From an uncultured Alistipes sp. (GTDB lineage: Bacteria > Bacteroidota > Bacteroidia > Bacteroidales > Rikenellaceae), in assembly GCF_902388705.1 (NCBI RefSeq), contig NZ_CABMQJ010000056.1:1-12437 (forward strand): a DNA stretch of 12,437 bases, given 5' to 3'. The notes under the pieces are model-generated. The model was given only the letters and a program-made list of their open reading frames with translations. It was not told where the DNA came from and did not search any database. This document shows positions 1 to 8,900 of this stretch, piece after piece (position 1 is the first letter of the stretch; each line of letters opens with the position of its first letter). The translations under genes and the position numbers were made by a program.

Positions 1-527
1 ACGGCGTTGATCGAACCGATGCCGCGGATGAGCACCGAGGCGCCTTCGCCCGGCTGGCCGCCGCCCGACGCCACCTGCACGCCGGCGACGGTGCCCTCGA
101 ACGATTTGGTGACGTTGCCTACGATGCGTTTCTGCAATTCGTCGCCCTTGACCACTGCGGCCGAACCGGTGAACGACTCTTTTTTGGCCGTACCGTACGC
201 CACGACCATGACGCCTTCGATTTCGGCGGTGTCTTCCTGCAACGCGATGTCGATTCGGGTGCGGCCTGCTACCTGCACTTTAGCCGGTTTGTAACCGATA
301 TAGGATACCAGGAGCGTGGCGTCGGACGGCACGTTCGGAAGCGTGTAGACGCCCGAAATGTCCGTGCTGGCTCCCTGCGTGGTACCCTCCACGATGACGT
401 TGGCCCCGATGACGGGCTCGCCGTTGGCTCCGGTTACCGTGCCGCTGACGGTGGCATTCTGCGCCGAGGCGGGCGCCATGCACACAAGCGACACTACGCA
501 CCAGAGGATTGCTGCTATCTTGTTCAT
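1..527 (-). CDS. SusC/RagA-type TonB-dependent outer-membrane transporter, N-terminal part
   Basis: Partial gene: the ATG is at 527-525 and the reading frame stays open to the window edge, giving 175 residues of a family usually about 1000 long. Residues 1-22 form a signal peptide ending Ala-Ser-Ala before Gln23, with no lipobox, as expected for an outer-membrane barrel. Residues 24-98 match the carboxypeptidase-regulatory-like domain of SusC proteins (VSGTVTGANGEPVIGANV, then GVYTLPNVP and VSYIGYK). Residues 104-113 (EGVMVVAYGT) are the typical SusC linker, followed by the start of the plug domain with VAGVQV and VLIRGIGSIN. Family knowledge: these TonB-driven channels import glycans or peptides together with a SusD-like lid lipoprotein, which would have to lie beyond this window. 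The start lies 10 bases after the stop of the preceding Fn3 lipoprotein gene, suggesting cotranscription. The substrate cannot be read from this fragment. Confidence 0.95.
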   Translation of the reverse strand, partial: MNKIAAILWCVVSLVCMAPASAQNATVSGTVTGANGEPVIGANVIVEGTTQGASTDISGVYTLPNVPSDATLLVSYIGYKPAKVQVAGRTRIDIALQEDTAEIEGVMVVAYGTAKKESFTGSAAVVKGDELQKRIVGNVTKSFEGTVAGVQVASGGGQPGEGASVLIRGIGSINA

Positions 528-537
528 ACGTGTACTC

Positions 538-2487
538 TTATTTTAAAATCTGCTTGTTGTGAATGATTGTCCAGAGGTCGCCTTCGGGACGTGCTCCGGC
601 CGGCAGCGGGAAGCTCTTTGTCGGGAAGAGAAATTCTTCCGGATGGGCGATGGGCCTGCCGACGGGCGATTCGAGCGCCTGCGGGGCTGCACTGCGGGTC
701 ACCGCCAGTGCGGCCGCCGGAGTTTCGGGCGCCGCGTCGGTCGTGACCGAACCCCACTTGGTGAGTTTGTCGCCCACGGTGTTGGTGGCCGTGACCATGA
801 AAACATAGGTCGTTTCCGGCTTTATGCCGTGCTCCGCGTCGAAGATGATGGCAAAGCCGCCGCCGTTGATGTAGGGTATGTATTCGTCCTTGATGTCCGA
901 GCCGTACTCCTCGATCAGCTGCGGGTATTTCGAGGTGGGAATGTCGGCGATGGCGGTTTGCGGGAAGATGGCATAACGCGCTGCGGCGATTTCGATGCCC
1001 TGCATGGCGCCTGCGATGGTGCTGTAGGTGGGGCCGTACTGTTCGTTTTTCAGGCCGCTGACCGTGAACCATGTCGCCGCCGTCGCGCTGGTCTTGGTGG
1101 TGACGGAGTTGACGCAGAGCGTTTCCTCGCCGCTCGACGAAACGGCGAGCGTAATCAGCGTATAGGACGTTCCGGCGGAGGCTGCGGTGATGCTCGTGTA
1201 GCCGTCGGTCGTGCTGATCATCTGCAGCAGGGACTCATCGAGCTGGTAGCCGTACCGGTCGTCGTTCAGGAAGTCGGCGATTGCCTTCTTGTCGTTGACG
1301 TCGGGGAACTGCTGCATGAAAAGGCTGGTGCGAAGCGTGCGGTAACGGACTTTAGTAACGTCCTCTCCGTGCCAGTTGGTCCATACCGAGTTGGTCCAGC
1401 CGTAGCCGGTCAGGCCGAGGTAGGCGTTGGTGATGTAGAAATTCTGCCGGAACCAGTCGCTGCCGCCGTAGTTCGGGCCGGCGGAGTAGCCGTCGGACGT
1501 GGTTTTGAACTGCGTGTAGGAGAGCCCCCGGGTAATCTGTCCCTTGAGGTCCATGCCGAATGCGAACGCCACGTAGCTCAATTCGGGCGTAAGCCCCGTG
1601 ACCTGGATGGTCTTGGTGCCCGACTTGAGCAGCGAAGCCATGGCCAGCTGGATGCTGATGCCCTGTTTCTGCGCGAAATCGAGCGCATATTGCTGATAGG
1701 CCTCCATAATCTGTTCCGGCGTGTACTTGATGAACGTTGCGGCCGGCATGACGTCGTAGAAGTAGGTTTCGTCGCTGGCCGCGTATACGGCAGCTTCGAC
1801 GGCGTCCGAGATGATGAGCGTCGGGGCAATCAGGATTGCCGGGATGTCGTCGGCCGAGGTGGTGAACGGCAGCTCGGCGGGCTCCGAGTTGGTGAAGCGC
1901 GTCGCGTCGGATGTCATCGCGCGGAGCGAAAACGTATAGGCCCGGTCTTTCGCGAGGTTGGACAGCGTGACCATGCGCTCGGAGGTGGTGTAGGTCTTGC
2001 CGTCGACCGTGTATTCGTAGAGCGTCGTTTCGGGCACTTCCGTCCAGCTGATGAGCGTCTTCGAGGCATAGGCGCAGCCGAGCGTCAGCTTGGGCTGCGG
2101 GAGCTGCTCGAGGTCGTCGGTCAGGACGTGGATGTAAGAGTAGGCGGATTCCGAGTTCTCGTCACGGAACCTCGGGACGGCCTTGACGGCCACGACGTAT
2201 TCTTTTTGGCGTTCCAGTTCGCCGAACGCCACCCGGCAGTCGGTGAGGGTGGTTTCGTCGCCTCCGTTGAATGTATAGACATAGGAGCCCGCGCCCTCCA
2301 CGGCTTCCCAGCGGAGGCTGAACCCGGTAGTCGTCAGGTCGCTGACCATGACCTGCGGCTGGGGGAGCGGCGTGGTGCCGCCCTTTTCCGAAACGTCGTC
2401 GTCCGACGAACAGGCGCACAGCCCGAGCAGGCTTCCCGCAACGAGGGCCGCGTATCTGTAAAAGGTTTTCATATATATGCTTTTCAT
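538..2487 (-). CDS. Fibronectin type III lipoprotein with three additional repeated C-terminal modules
   Basis: Predicted 649-residue surface lipoprotein. The signal peptide ends in the lipobox Leu-Cys-Ala before Cys26, and the mature start Cys-Ser-Ser-Asp-Asp-Asp resembles the acidic surface-export signal of Bacteroidetes lipoproteins. Two Fn3-like domains lie at about residues 42-123 and 129-211. Three larger modules of about 115-125 residues follow (about 213-330, 340-466 and 470-586). Each has a helical insert before a final strand pair such as YVAFAFGMDLKG, YTLITLAVSSSG or YVFMVTATNTVG. The last 60 residues are Ala/Pro-rich and include AVTRSAAP (Arg598). No catalytic motif is visible, so a binding or scaffold role is inferred. 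The start could be Met1 (2487) or Met6 (2472); Met6 gives a more usual signal peptide, and neither has a clear Shine-Dalgarno. It lies 18 bases after the protease gene and 10 bases before the SusC-like gene. Confidence 0.92.
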   Translation of the reverse strand: MKSIYMKTFYRYAALVAGSLLGLCACSSDDDVSEKGGTTPLPQPQVMVSDLTTTGFSLRWEAVEGAGSYVYTFNGGDETTLTDCRVAFGELERQKEYVVAVKAVPRFRDENSESAYSYIHVLTDDLEQLPQPKLTLGCAYASKTLISWTEVPETTLYEYTVDGKTYTTSERMVTLSNLAKDRAYTFSLRAMTSDATRFTNSEPAELPFTTSADDIPAILIAPTLIISDAVEAAVYAASDETYFYDVMPAATFIKYTPEQIMEAYQQYALDFAQKQGISIQLAMASLLKSGTKTIQVTGLTPELSYVAFAFGMDLKGQITRGLSYTQFKTTSDGYSAGPNYGGSDWFRQNFYITNAYLGLTGYGWTNSVWTNWHGEDVTKVRYRTLRTSLFMQQFPDVNDKKAIADFLNDDRYGYQLDESLLQMISTTDGYTSITAASAGTSYTLITLAVSSSGEETLCVNSVTTKTSATAATWFTVSGLKNEQYGPTYSTIAGAMQGIEIAAARYAIFPQTAIADIPTSKYPQLIEEYGSDIKDEYIPYINGGGFAIIFDAEHGIKPETTYVFMVTATNTVGDKLTKWGSVTTDAAPETPAAALAVTRSAAPQALESPVGRPIAHPEEFLFPTKSFPLPAGARPEGDLWTIIHNKQILK

Positions 2488-2505
2488 TTTGCGTTAGTTA
2501 ATAGG

Positions 2506-4431
2506 TCATTCGACGGTCACTTCGATCGGCTTGCGGATAGCGGCGCCGTCCGATACGATGATTGTCGCCTGTCCTTTGCGGATGCCTTTGATCTGCATGA
2601 CGCCGCCCTGAAGCGAAACCGCGACGATCTCCGGGTCGGAGATTGTGTAACCCAGCACGTTGGTGGCGAGGAAATAGTCGCCCAAATCGAGGCTCACCGT
2701 CGCGCCGGCCGCGACTTTCTGTGCCGGGATGCTGTCCATGCGGGCGACGGTCAGCAGCAGTTTGTAGGTGTCGAGGCTCCCGACGCCCATCATCCCTTCG
2801 TATCCGGCGTAGCTACCGGTGCAGAAACGGTCGACGGGCTGCGTGCTGCTCAACAGCGCCTGGCGGAGCATCCCGCCCGTCAGTCCCTTGCGTTTCTCCG
2901 CGCCGTAATAGTAGGAAACGGCCAGTGCGCAGGCGCCCGATACGTGGGGACAGGCCATCGAGGTGCCCTGGATGCTTTCGTAGGCCGAACTGCCGTCCTC
3001 GGCGACGCTCGTGCTGTAAACCCCGCCGTAGGCGTTGCTCAACATCTGGTCGCCGCCCGGGGCGGACATCGAAACCCATTTGCCGTAGTTGGTGTAGTAG
3101 GCCGGGGCGCCTTTGAAGCCCAGGGCCCCGACGCTTACCACGTTGGGATCGGCTGCGGGGTAGGTATTCTCGTTCGAGGCGTCGTTGCCTGCGGCGAAAA
3201 TGACGATGCCGCCGGCCATCGGGCCCTCCTGGTTGCCGTTCTCGTCCATTCCCGCATATTTGTTGAAGTATTCGATGGCGCGCGTGATGGCCGAATAGCT
3301 GCCGTTCTTCCAGTCGGTGTCGGCAATCGAACCGGCCGGGTATCCCCAGCTGTTCTGGCAGATGACGGCGCCGTTGTCGGCCGCGTACTTGATTGCGCGG
3401 ATCTGGCCCGAGAGGCCAGCGCCCGAGGAGCCCGATTCGTTTTTGCCGAGTATCTCGCACGACATGATGCGCACGCCGTCGCCGCGGCCCGAGCCGCCTG
3501 CCACACCGCATACGCCGATGCCGTTGTTGTTCACGGCGGCCACCGTGCCTGCGACGTGGGTGCCGTGCATGAGCTCCTGCGAGAAGTTCAGTTCGCTCGT
3601 GTTGTTGGTGAAATTGAAGCCGTATACGTCGTCGACATAACCGTTGCCGTCGTCGTCGATGCCGTTGCCGGGGATTTCACCCTTGTTAATCCACATGTTG
3701 GCGGCCAGGTCTTCGTGGTCGTATTTCACGCCCTGGTCTATGACGGCCACGATTACGTCGGGATTGCCTTGGGCGAGCTGCCATGCGGCGTAGACGTTGG
3801 CGTCGGCGCCCAATCGGGTCGCCTGCGAATAGACGTTGCCGGTGTTGTTATAGTGCCACTGCAGAATCTGCGAACGCTCGCTTTCGTTGAACGGGAAAGG
3901 CACGTTGCGCACTTCGTCGCTGATGGCGCGCGTTGCGGCCGTTACCGCGGCCGGGACGGACACCCGCCGGTAGTCCGACGATACGGCCGGCAGCGAGTAC
4001 TCGATGATGTCGATGTCCTTGCAGGCCGAGAGCATTTTGGCCATTTCGGAGGTCGGAACCGACGGGTCGTACTGCACGTAATACCACAGGTGCAGCCCCT
4101 CCCTGCGGGTGCGCTCCTCGAAGCGGCCGCCCGAGGGGAACAGCCGTTCGAATTTGACGGTTCCGGCCGATGTGAGTATGCGGTCGATTTCGTCGATGCC
4201 GCTGTTTGCCGTCTGGCCGCCTGCGGCACGCGTTTTCTCCACGCCGCCGGATGCTCCGGCCTTGAATTTCAGGACGATTTCGCCGTCGATTGCCGCCGCA
4301 GAGGCGTTCACGATAACGGGCCCTGCGGTGTCGCCGCCGCGGCTTTCGGTGTCGTCCTTGGCGCACGATGCCGCTGCCAGCACGAGGGCCGCGAGGAGCA
4401 GCGATTTAAAGATATGTTTCATAAACGTCAT
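2506..4431 (-). CDS. Lipid-anchored subtilisin-like serine protease (peptidase family S8)
   Basis: A 641-residue predicted lipoprotein endopeptidase. The signal peptide ends Ala-Ala-Ser before Cys23, followed by Ala-Lys-Asp-Asp, an acidic pattern consistent with surface export. Residues about 45-150 resemble the fervidolysin-type propeptide of secreted subtilases. The catalytic domain spans about 195-565 and keeps every key residue: Asp232 in VAVIDQG, His289 in MHGTHVAGT, oxyanion Asn416 in FAAGND and nucleophile Ser491 in GTSMACPHVSG. An Asp-rich loop (GIDDDGNGYVDDVYGFNF, 258-275) is typical of Bacteroidetes S8 enzymes and may bind calcium (inference). A C-terminal beta-rich domain of about 75 residues follows. 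ATRAIS at Arg168 sits between propeptide and catalytic domain and could be a maturation site. The start could be Met1 (4431) or Met4 (4422). The gene lies 12 bases after the FISUMP gene. The substrate is unknown; surface protein or glycoprotein is a reasonable guess. Confidence 0.95.
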   Translation of the reverse strand: MTFMKHIFKSLLLAALVLAAASCAKDDTESRGGDTAGPVIVNASAAAIDGEIVLKFKAGASGGVEKTRAAGGQTANSGIDEIDRILTSAGTVKFERLFPSGGRFEERTRREGLHLWYYVQYDPSVPTSEMAKMLSACKDIDIIEYSLPAVSSDYRRVSVPAAVTAATRAISDEVRNVPFPFNESERSQILQWHYNNTGNVYSQATRLGADANVYAAWQLAQGNPDVIVAVIDQGVKYDHEDLAANMWINKGEIPGNGIDDDGNGYVDDVYGFNFTNNTSELNFSQELMHGTHVAGTVAAVNNNGIGVCGVAGGSGRGDGVRIMSCEILGKNESGSSGAGLSGQIRAIKYAADNGAVICQNSWGYPAGSIADTDWKNGSYSAITRAIEYFNKYAGMDENGNQEGPMAGGIVIFAAGNDASNENTYPAADPNVVSVGALGFKGAPAYYTNYGKWVSMSAPGGDQMLSNAYGGVYSTSVAEDGSSAYESIQGTSMACPHVSGACALAVSYYYGAEKRKGLTGGMLRQALLSSTQPVDRFCTGSYAGYEGMMGVGSLDTYKLLLTVARMDSIPAQKVAAGATVSLDLGDYFLATNVLGYTISDPEIVAVSLQGGVMQIKGIRKGQATIIVSDGAAIRKPIEVTVE

Positions 4432-4443
4432 TGTTTTAATGTT

Positions 4444-5964
4444 TTACTCCTTTACGCAGCGGATCTGTGCCGAGTAGACGTGGGCTCCCGTCTGGTAGAG
4501 GGCCCAGTTCTCGTTGAAGTCCTGGCGGTAGGAATCCGCACTGGTGGTTGCGGGCGTCGGGGCGCAGGTCCAGTAGAAAGCCTGGCCGCTCGTGTAATTG
4601 TGGGTGGTCTGGTTGATGGAGGTGTAATAAAGGTTGCCGACCATCGGGTAGTAGTCGCCGGTGTGTTTCCAGCAGCGGCCGCATTTTTCGGCCTTGTTCC
4701 AGTCCCACTTCTGGCTGACGCCGTTTTCGTCGTAATCCTCCGCCGGGCCGCCGTTGCGCAGGCTCGTGTTGCCGCTGGGGATTCCCCAGATGTCGCGGCC
4801 GGGAACCTTGTAGCCGACGGGGCAGGGGTCGAAGATGGTTTTCTCGGCGCCCCACAGGTCGGAATGGGCGATATTCTCCTCCTTGCTCGCGCAGTACCAG
4901 TTGTAGTTGTCGCTGTAATAGGGCTGCAGGTAGGCCATCGGGTTCAGGATCGAATGGGGAATGTTGCCCGGAGGCGTGGTCAGCGGCAGCGCCTTTTCGT
5001 GGAGCAGCCAGGAACCCGAGCCGTTGCCGACTTCGTAGTTGGTCTGGTTGTAGGCGGGGATGTTGCCGCTGTTGGCGTCTTCGTAGTAAGGCGAACGCGA
5101 GGGCGTGAAGGGGTCTTTGCGGCCCCACTGGTAGAACATGCCGCGGTTGTCGATATCCATCGGCTCGTTGTTCAGGGCGCCGAGGTTGCGGTCCATGATT
5201 TGCGCGACGACCTGTTCGGCGGGGTTGACGTGGTCGTGCGACGTGATCTCGTCGTCGCAGACCCAGATGTGCCAGCTCCAGAGGATGTTGCCGTTGATGT
5301 CCTTCACGGCGATGACGGCGTTGCCCTGCGAACGGCCGGTCGAGAAAGCCACGTAACCGTTTTTGTAGACCGGGGCTCCGTCGATGATTTCGCGCGACAT
5401 GGTTTTGTCGCCGTCGTTGCGGGCCTCCCACAGCAACTCTGCGGCGGCGATGCCGGAAATCCCGACGCCGTAGGCCGCGATGTACTCGCTGCGTCCGTCG
5501 CCTTTGCCGTTGCCCTTGACTGTGGCGTCGAACTTATAGGCCTTGCCCGTGCGGGCGATGTAGCAGTTCGAGGTGCCTTCGGCGCTCAGGTTGACGCTGC
5601 GATCGGCCCGTTGGACGAGCGTGACGGTTGCGGTGACCTGCGTGCCGTCCTTTTCGCCGCTGACGACGATATTGCCCGTCAGCGTTTCGGGTCCTGCGTT
5701 TATCGAAGCCTCGACGGCCAGCGTATTGTCGTCCCTGCGGGTGACGGCGAACCAGTCGCCCGTGCTCACGTAATCCCACTGCCCGGCGTTCGTCGCCACG
5801 GCGACCGAAGCGATGCCGCCGTCGGAATCGAAAATCAGCTTGTCGCTCGACACCTCCACATAGGCCGGGTTTTCGGGTTGCTCCGGTCCTATCTTGGTGG
5901 TTTCGGTGCAGCCTGCCAGTATGGCCGCCAGCGCTGCTGCAATGCTATATATGATATATTTCAT
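4444..5964 (-). CDS. BACON and FISUMP domain lipoprotein
   Basis: A 506-residue predicted lipoprotein with lipobox Leu-Ala-Gly before Cys19. One BACON domain occupies about residues 35-118, recognised by a tryptophan-containing strand (GDWFAVTRRDD), a GNIVVSGEKDG strand and a terminal VTLVQRA strand. Residues about 125-506 form a FISUMP domain (Fibrobacter succinogenes major paralogous domain): SNCYIARTGKAYKFDA, GNAVIAVKD, ILWSWHIWV, IMDRNLGAL, MFYQWGRKDPF, FDPCPVGYKVP and the closing QIRCVKE are all hallmark segments. FISUMP proteins are secreted or surface proteins of unclear biochemical role, often adhesin- or fimbrillin-associated. BACON is thought to bind glycans or act as a spacer. Unlike its operon partners, the residues after Cys19 (TETTKIGPE) lack an adjacent acidic pair, so surface export is less certain. 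It lies 20 bases after the LRR gene and 12 before the protease gene. Confidence 0.93.
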   Translation of the reverse strand: MKYIIYSIAAALAAILAGCTETTKIGPEQPENPAYVEVSSDKLIFDSDGGIASVAVATNAGQWDYVSTGDWFAVTRRDDNTLAVEASINAGPETLTGNIVVSGEKDGTQVTATVTLVQRADRSVNLSAEGTSNCYIARTGKAYKFDATVKGNGKGDGRSEYIAAYGVGISGIAAAELLWEARNDGDKTMSREIIDGAPVYKNGYVAFSTGRSQGNAVIAVKDINGNILWSWHIWVCDDEITSHDHVNPAEQVVAQIMDRNLGALNNEPMDIDNRGMFYQWGRKDPFTPSRSPYYEDANSGNIPAYNQTNYEVGNGSGSWLLHEKALPLTTPPGNIPHSILNPMAYLQPYYSDNYNWYCASKEENIAHSDLWGAEKTIFDPCPVGYKVPGRDIWGIPSGNTSLRNGGPAEDYDENGVSQKWDWNKAEKCGRCWKHTGDYYPMVGNLYYTSINQTTHNYTSGQAFYWTCAPTPATTSADSYRQDFNENWALYQTGAHVYSAQIRCVKE

Positions 5965-5984
5965 GTCCTGAATATTTTACGTTG

Positions 5985-8900
5985 TTACTGTTTCCAGATG
6001 TCCGGTATCTGTGCGTAATCGGTCAGCTGCGTACAACCCTTGAAGCAGCCTGCGGTGCTGGTGAGCGCCGTGAGCCCGGACTCCGTCGCGTTATCCGTCG
6101 TGCGGTCGTAAAGGTGGTATTTCCTGCCGTTGACGGTGGTGTAGGGCGATTCGCCCGCGAGCGACGTACAGCCCGAGAAGGCGTTCGAAACGCTCTTGAG
6201 CTTCGTGCATTCGTCGAAGATGTTCACCGGAACGCTCTTGAGCGACGAGCAGTCGCGGAACAGGCTGGTGACGCCCGTGAGCTTGGCTGCGTTGACGAGC
6301 AGGTTCTCGCCGACTTCTTCGAGGGCCGTACAGCCGTCGAAGACCGAGCCGAACGTCGTGCTTCCGCCGCAGTTGAAGACGTTGGAGCCGACTTTGCGCA
6401 GCCCCGTGCAGTAGCGGAACATACCCGTCCAGGTCGATATGGTCGAGTTGTTCTCGAGCAGTCCGTCCGGAATCTCCTCGAGCGACGTGCATTTCTCGAA
6501 AGCGTACATGAACGTCGTCGACGCGGCTTTCAGCCCGCTGAACGCATCGGGTGCGATGCTTTCGAGGCTCGTACAGCCGTTGAACAGGTACGACAGCGTC
6601 TTGGTCTTGGTGCTCGTGCCGAACAGCTGTGCGGGTACGGCCTTGAGCAGGACGCAGTTCTGGAAACACTTGGTGAGGGTGGTCACTTCGGTGTTGTTTT
6701 TGAACAGCCCGGCCGGGATTGTCTCCAGTGCCGCACAGTCGATAAAGGCCTGGTCGAACGTCGAAGCCTTGGCCAGCCCGTCGAACATGCCCGCGGGGAT
6801 GCTCTGCAATGCGGCGCACTTGGCGAACAGGAAGTCGCATTTGACCGTTGCCGCGCTCTGCCCGAAGAGTACGCCGGTGGTCTGGAGCCCCGTGCAGCCT
6901 TCGAAAGCATTGGAGTAGACCGTAACCTTGGCGTTGGCGGCGAACAGTCCGTCGGGCAGCGAGGTGAGGTTCACGCAGTTGGTGAATACCTTGCCGAATG
7001 CCGTGATTTCGGGGTTGCGGCTGAACAGTTCGGCCGGAACGGAGCGCAGTCCGGAGCCTGCGAACAGGCTGGTCGCGGTCTTGAGCGCCGGCAGTTGTGC
7101 GAACAGGTCGCCCGGAACGCTTTCGAGTGCCGTGCAGTTTTCGAACAGGTTGGCTGCGCTGTTGATTTTGGGAGCTCCGGCGAATGCGTCGGCGGATACC
7201 GTCCGCAACTTGGTGCAGCCCTTGAACATCGAAGCGATGCTCGTGCAGGAGATGCAGCCGTCGATGATGTTGCCGCCGATCTCCTCCAGTTCCGTACACC
7301 CGGCGAACAGGTTCGAGAACGAGGTGACTTTCTCCAGTCCGCGGAACAGCCCCTCGGGGATTCCCTTCAGTGCGGAGCAGTTCTGGAATGCGTTGGCGAA
7401 CGAGGTGACTTTGATGTTGGTCGCGAACAGGTCGGAGGGGAGGGTGGTCAGTGCCTTGCAGCCTTCGAACGCGCTGCTGAACTGCGTGACGGTGGTGAAG
7501 CCGTCGAACAGTCCGGCGGGAATCTCCGTGAGCGAGGTGCATCCCTTGAAGATGTTGTTGAAGGCGTTGGTGGCGAGGCTTTGGAACGCCCCGCTGTTTT
7601 TGAACAAATCGCCCGGGATGCTCTGCAGTTCCGTACATCCGCTGAAGCAGGTCATGAACGTGGTGACGTTCGGGCAGCTGGCAAACAGCGTTCCGGGAAT
7701 CGAGGTGATTTTCGTGCCGTTGAACGTGCTGCGGAAGTCCGTGCACTTCTTGTTGTTGGCGAAAAGTTTGGCCGGGATTGTTTTCAGGCCCGTTCCCTGG
7801 AACGTGTAATAGAAGCTCTTGCACTCCGGCTGGTTGGCGAAAATATTCTCCGGGATGGATTCGAGCGTGGCGACGCCCGAGAAAATCGAACTGAAGTCGT
7901 CGATTTTCGGGTTGCTGGCGAAAAGTTTCTCGGGAACGGTCTTGAGCTTGGTCGACGAGAAAACGACTCCCACGTTAATCAGTTCGGGGTTGTGGGCGAA
8001 GAAGTCTTCGGGTACCTGCTCGATCGAGGTGTAGGAGAATGCCGTCCGCACCGATTCGAGTGCCGGACACTTGTGGAACAGGGCGTCCGGGATTTTATTC
8101 ACGGCGTAGGCGAACTGGAACATGCCTTCGACCGTCTTGAGTTTGGCCGCGTAATCGAGGAATCCCTCGGGTATTTCCTCGAGGATGTCGCAGTGGTAGA
8201 ATGCGCTCTTGAAGCTGGTGACATCGGCGAAGGCTTCGGTCTTGTCCGTCGCAATCTTCTTGAGTTCGGTGCACTGGTAGAGTGCGCTTTCCATGGATGT
8301 CAGTCCCGTGCGTCCCCAGTTGTAAATCTCGGTAACCTGCCGGGCCTGGTTGTAGGAGGAGATGTTGATGTTCGAGCTGTTGATCGACGGCACGCTGCCC
8401 TTGACCGATACGACGTAGTAGTCGGCGTCGGTATAGGTGTGCTGGGGGAATGTCCCCGTGACGTTCTCCTCGATGGTGCCGTCGCCCCAGTCGATCGTGG
8501 CGTTGATTTCCTTGTCGAACGGCAGGCGGGCCCGGAGGTCTGTGGCCGTGACGTTGAGCCCGATGATGAACGCGTCGAAATCGAAGCCCGTCTGCGAAAC
8601 GGTTACGATCTGTTCGGCTACGTTGGCTTTGCCGTCGCCCGCCGTGATGGTGATCGCCGCCGAGCGCGAGGCGGCGTCGGGGTTGTTGGTCAGGGATACT
8701 TTCAGTCCCTCGTCGGTGCGGTCGACGGTGAGCCAGTCGCTGCCCTCGGTGAGGGTGTATTCCCATTCGAAGTTGGATTCCACGGTGATTTCTTTCGCCT
8801 TGACGGGGGTAGCCTCGAACGGAAGGGTTTTCAGGGAGGTGGTGATGAGTGCGGCGCGGTCCTGCGTCACGCGGATCGTTTCGGTGACGGGGTTGCCTCC

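Noticed and set aside
559..6018. Plus-strand open frame of 1819 codons
   Set aside because: It lies exactly antisense, in codon register, to three well-supported lipoprotein genes; its product is Arg/Gly/Val-rich without recognisable domains. It is explained by codon bias.
6153..8324. CRISPR-like or satellite repeat interpretation of the periodic region
   Set aside because: The period of about 81 bp is coding, in frame and diverged, with no identical repeats or unique spacers; it encodes LRR units.
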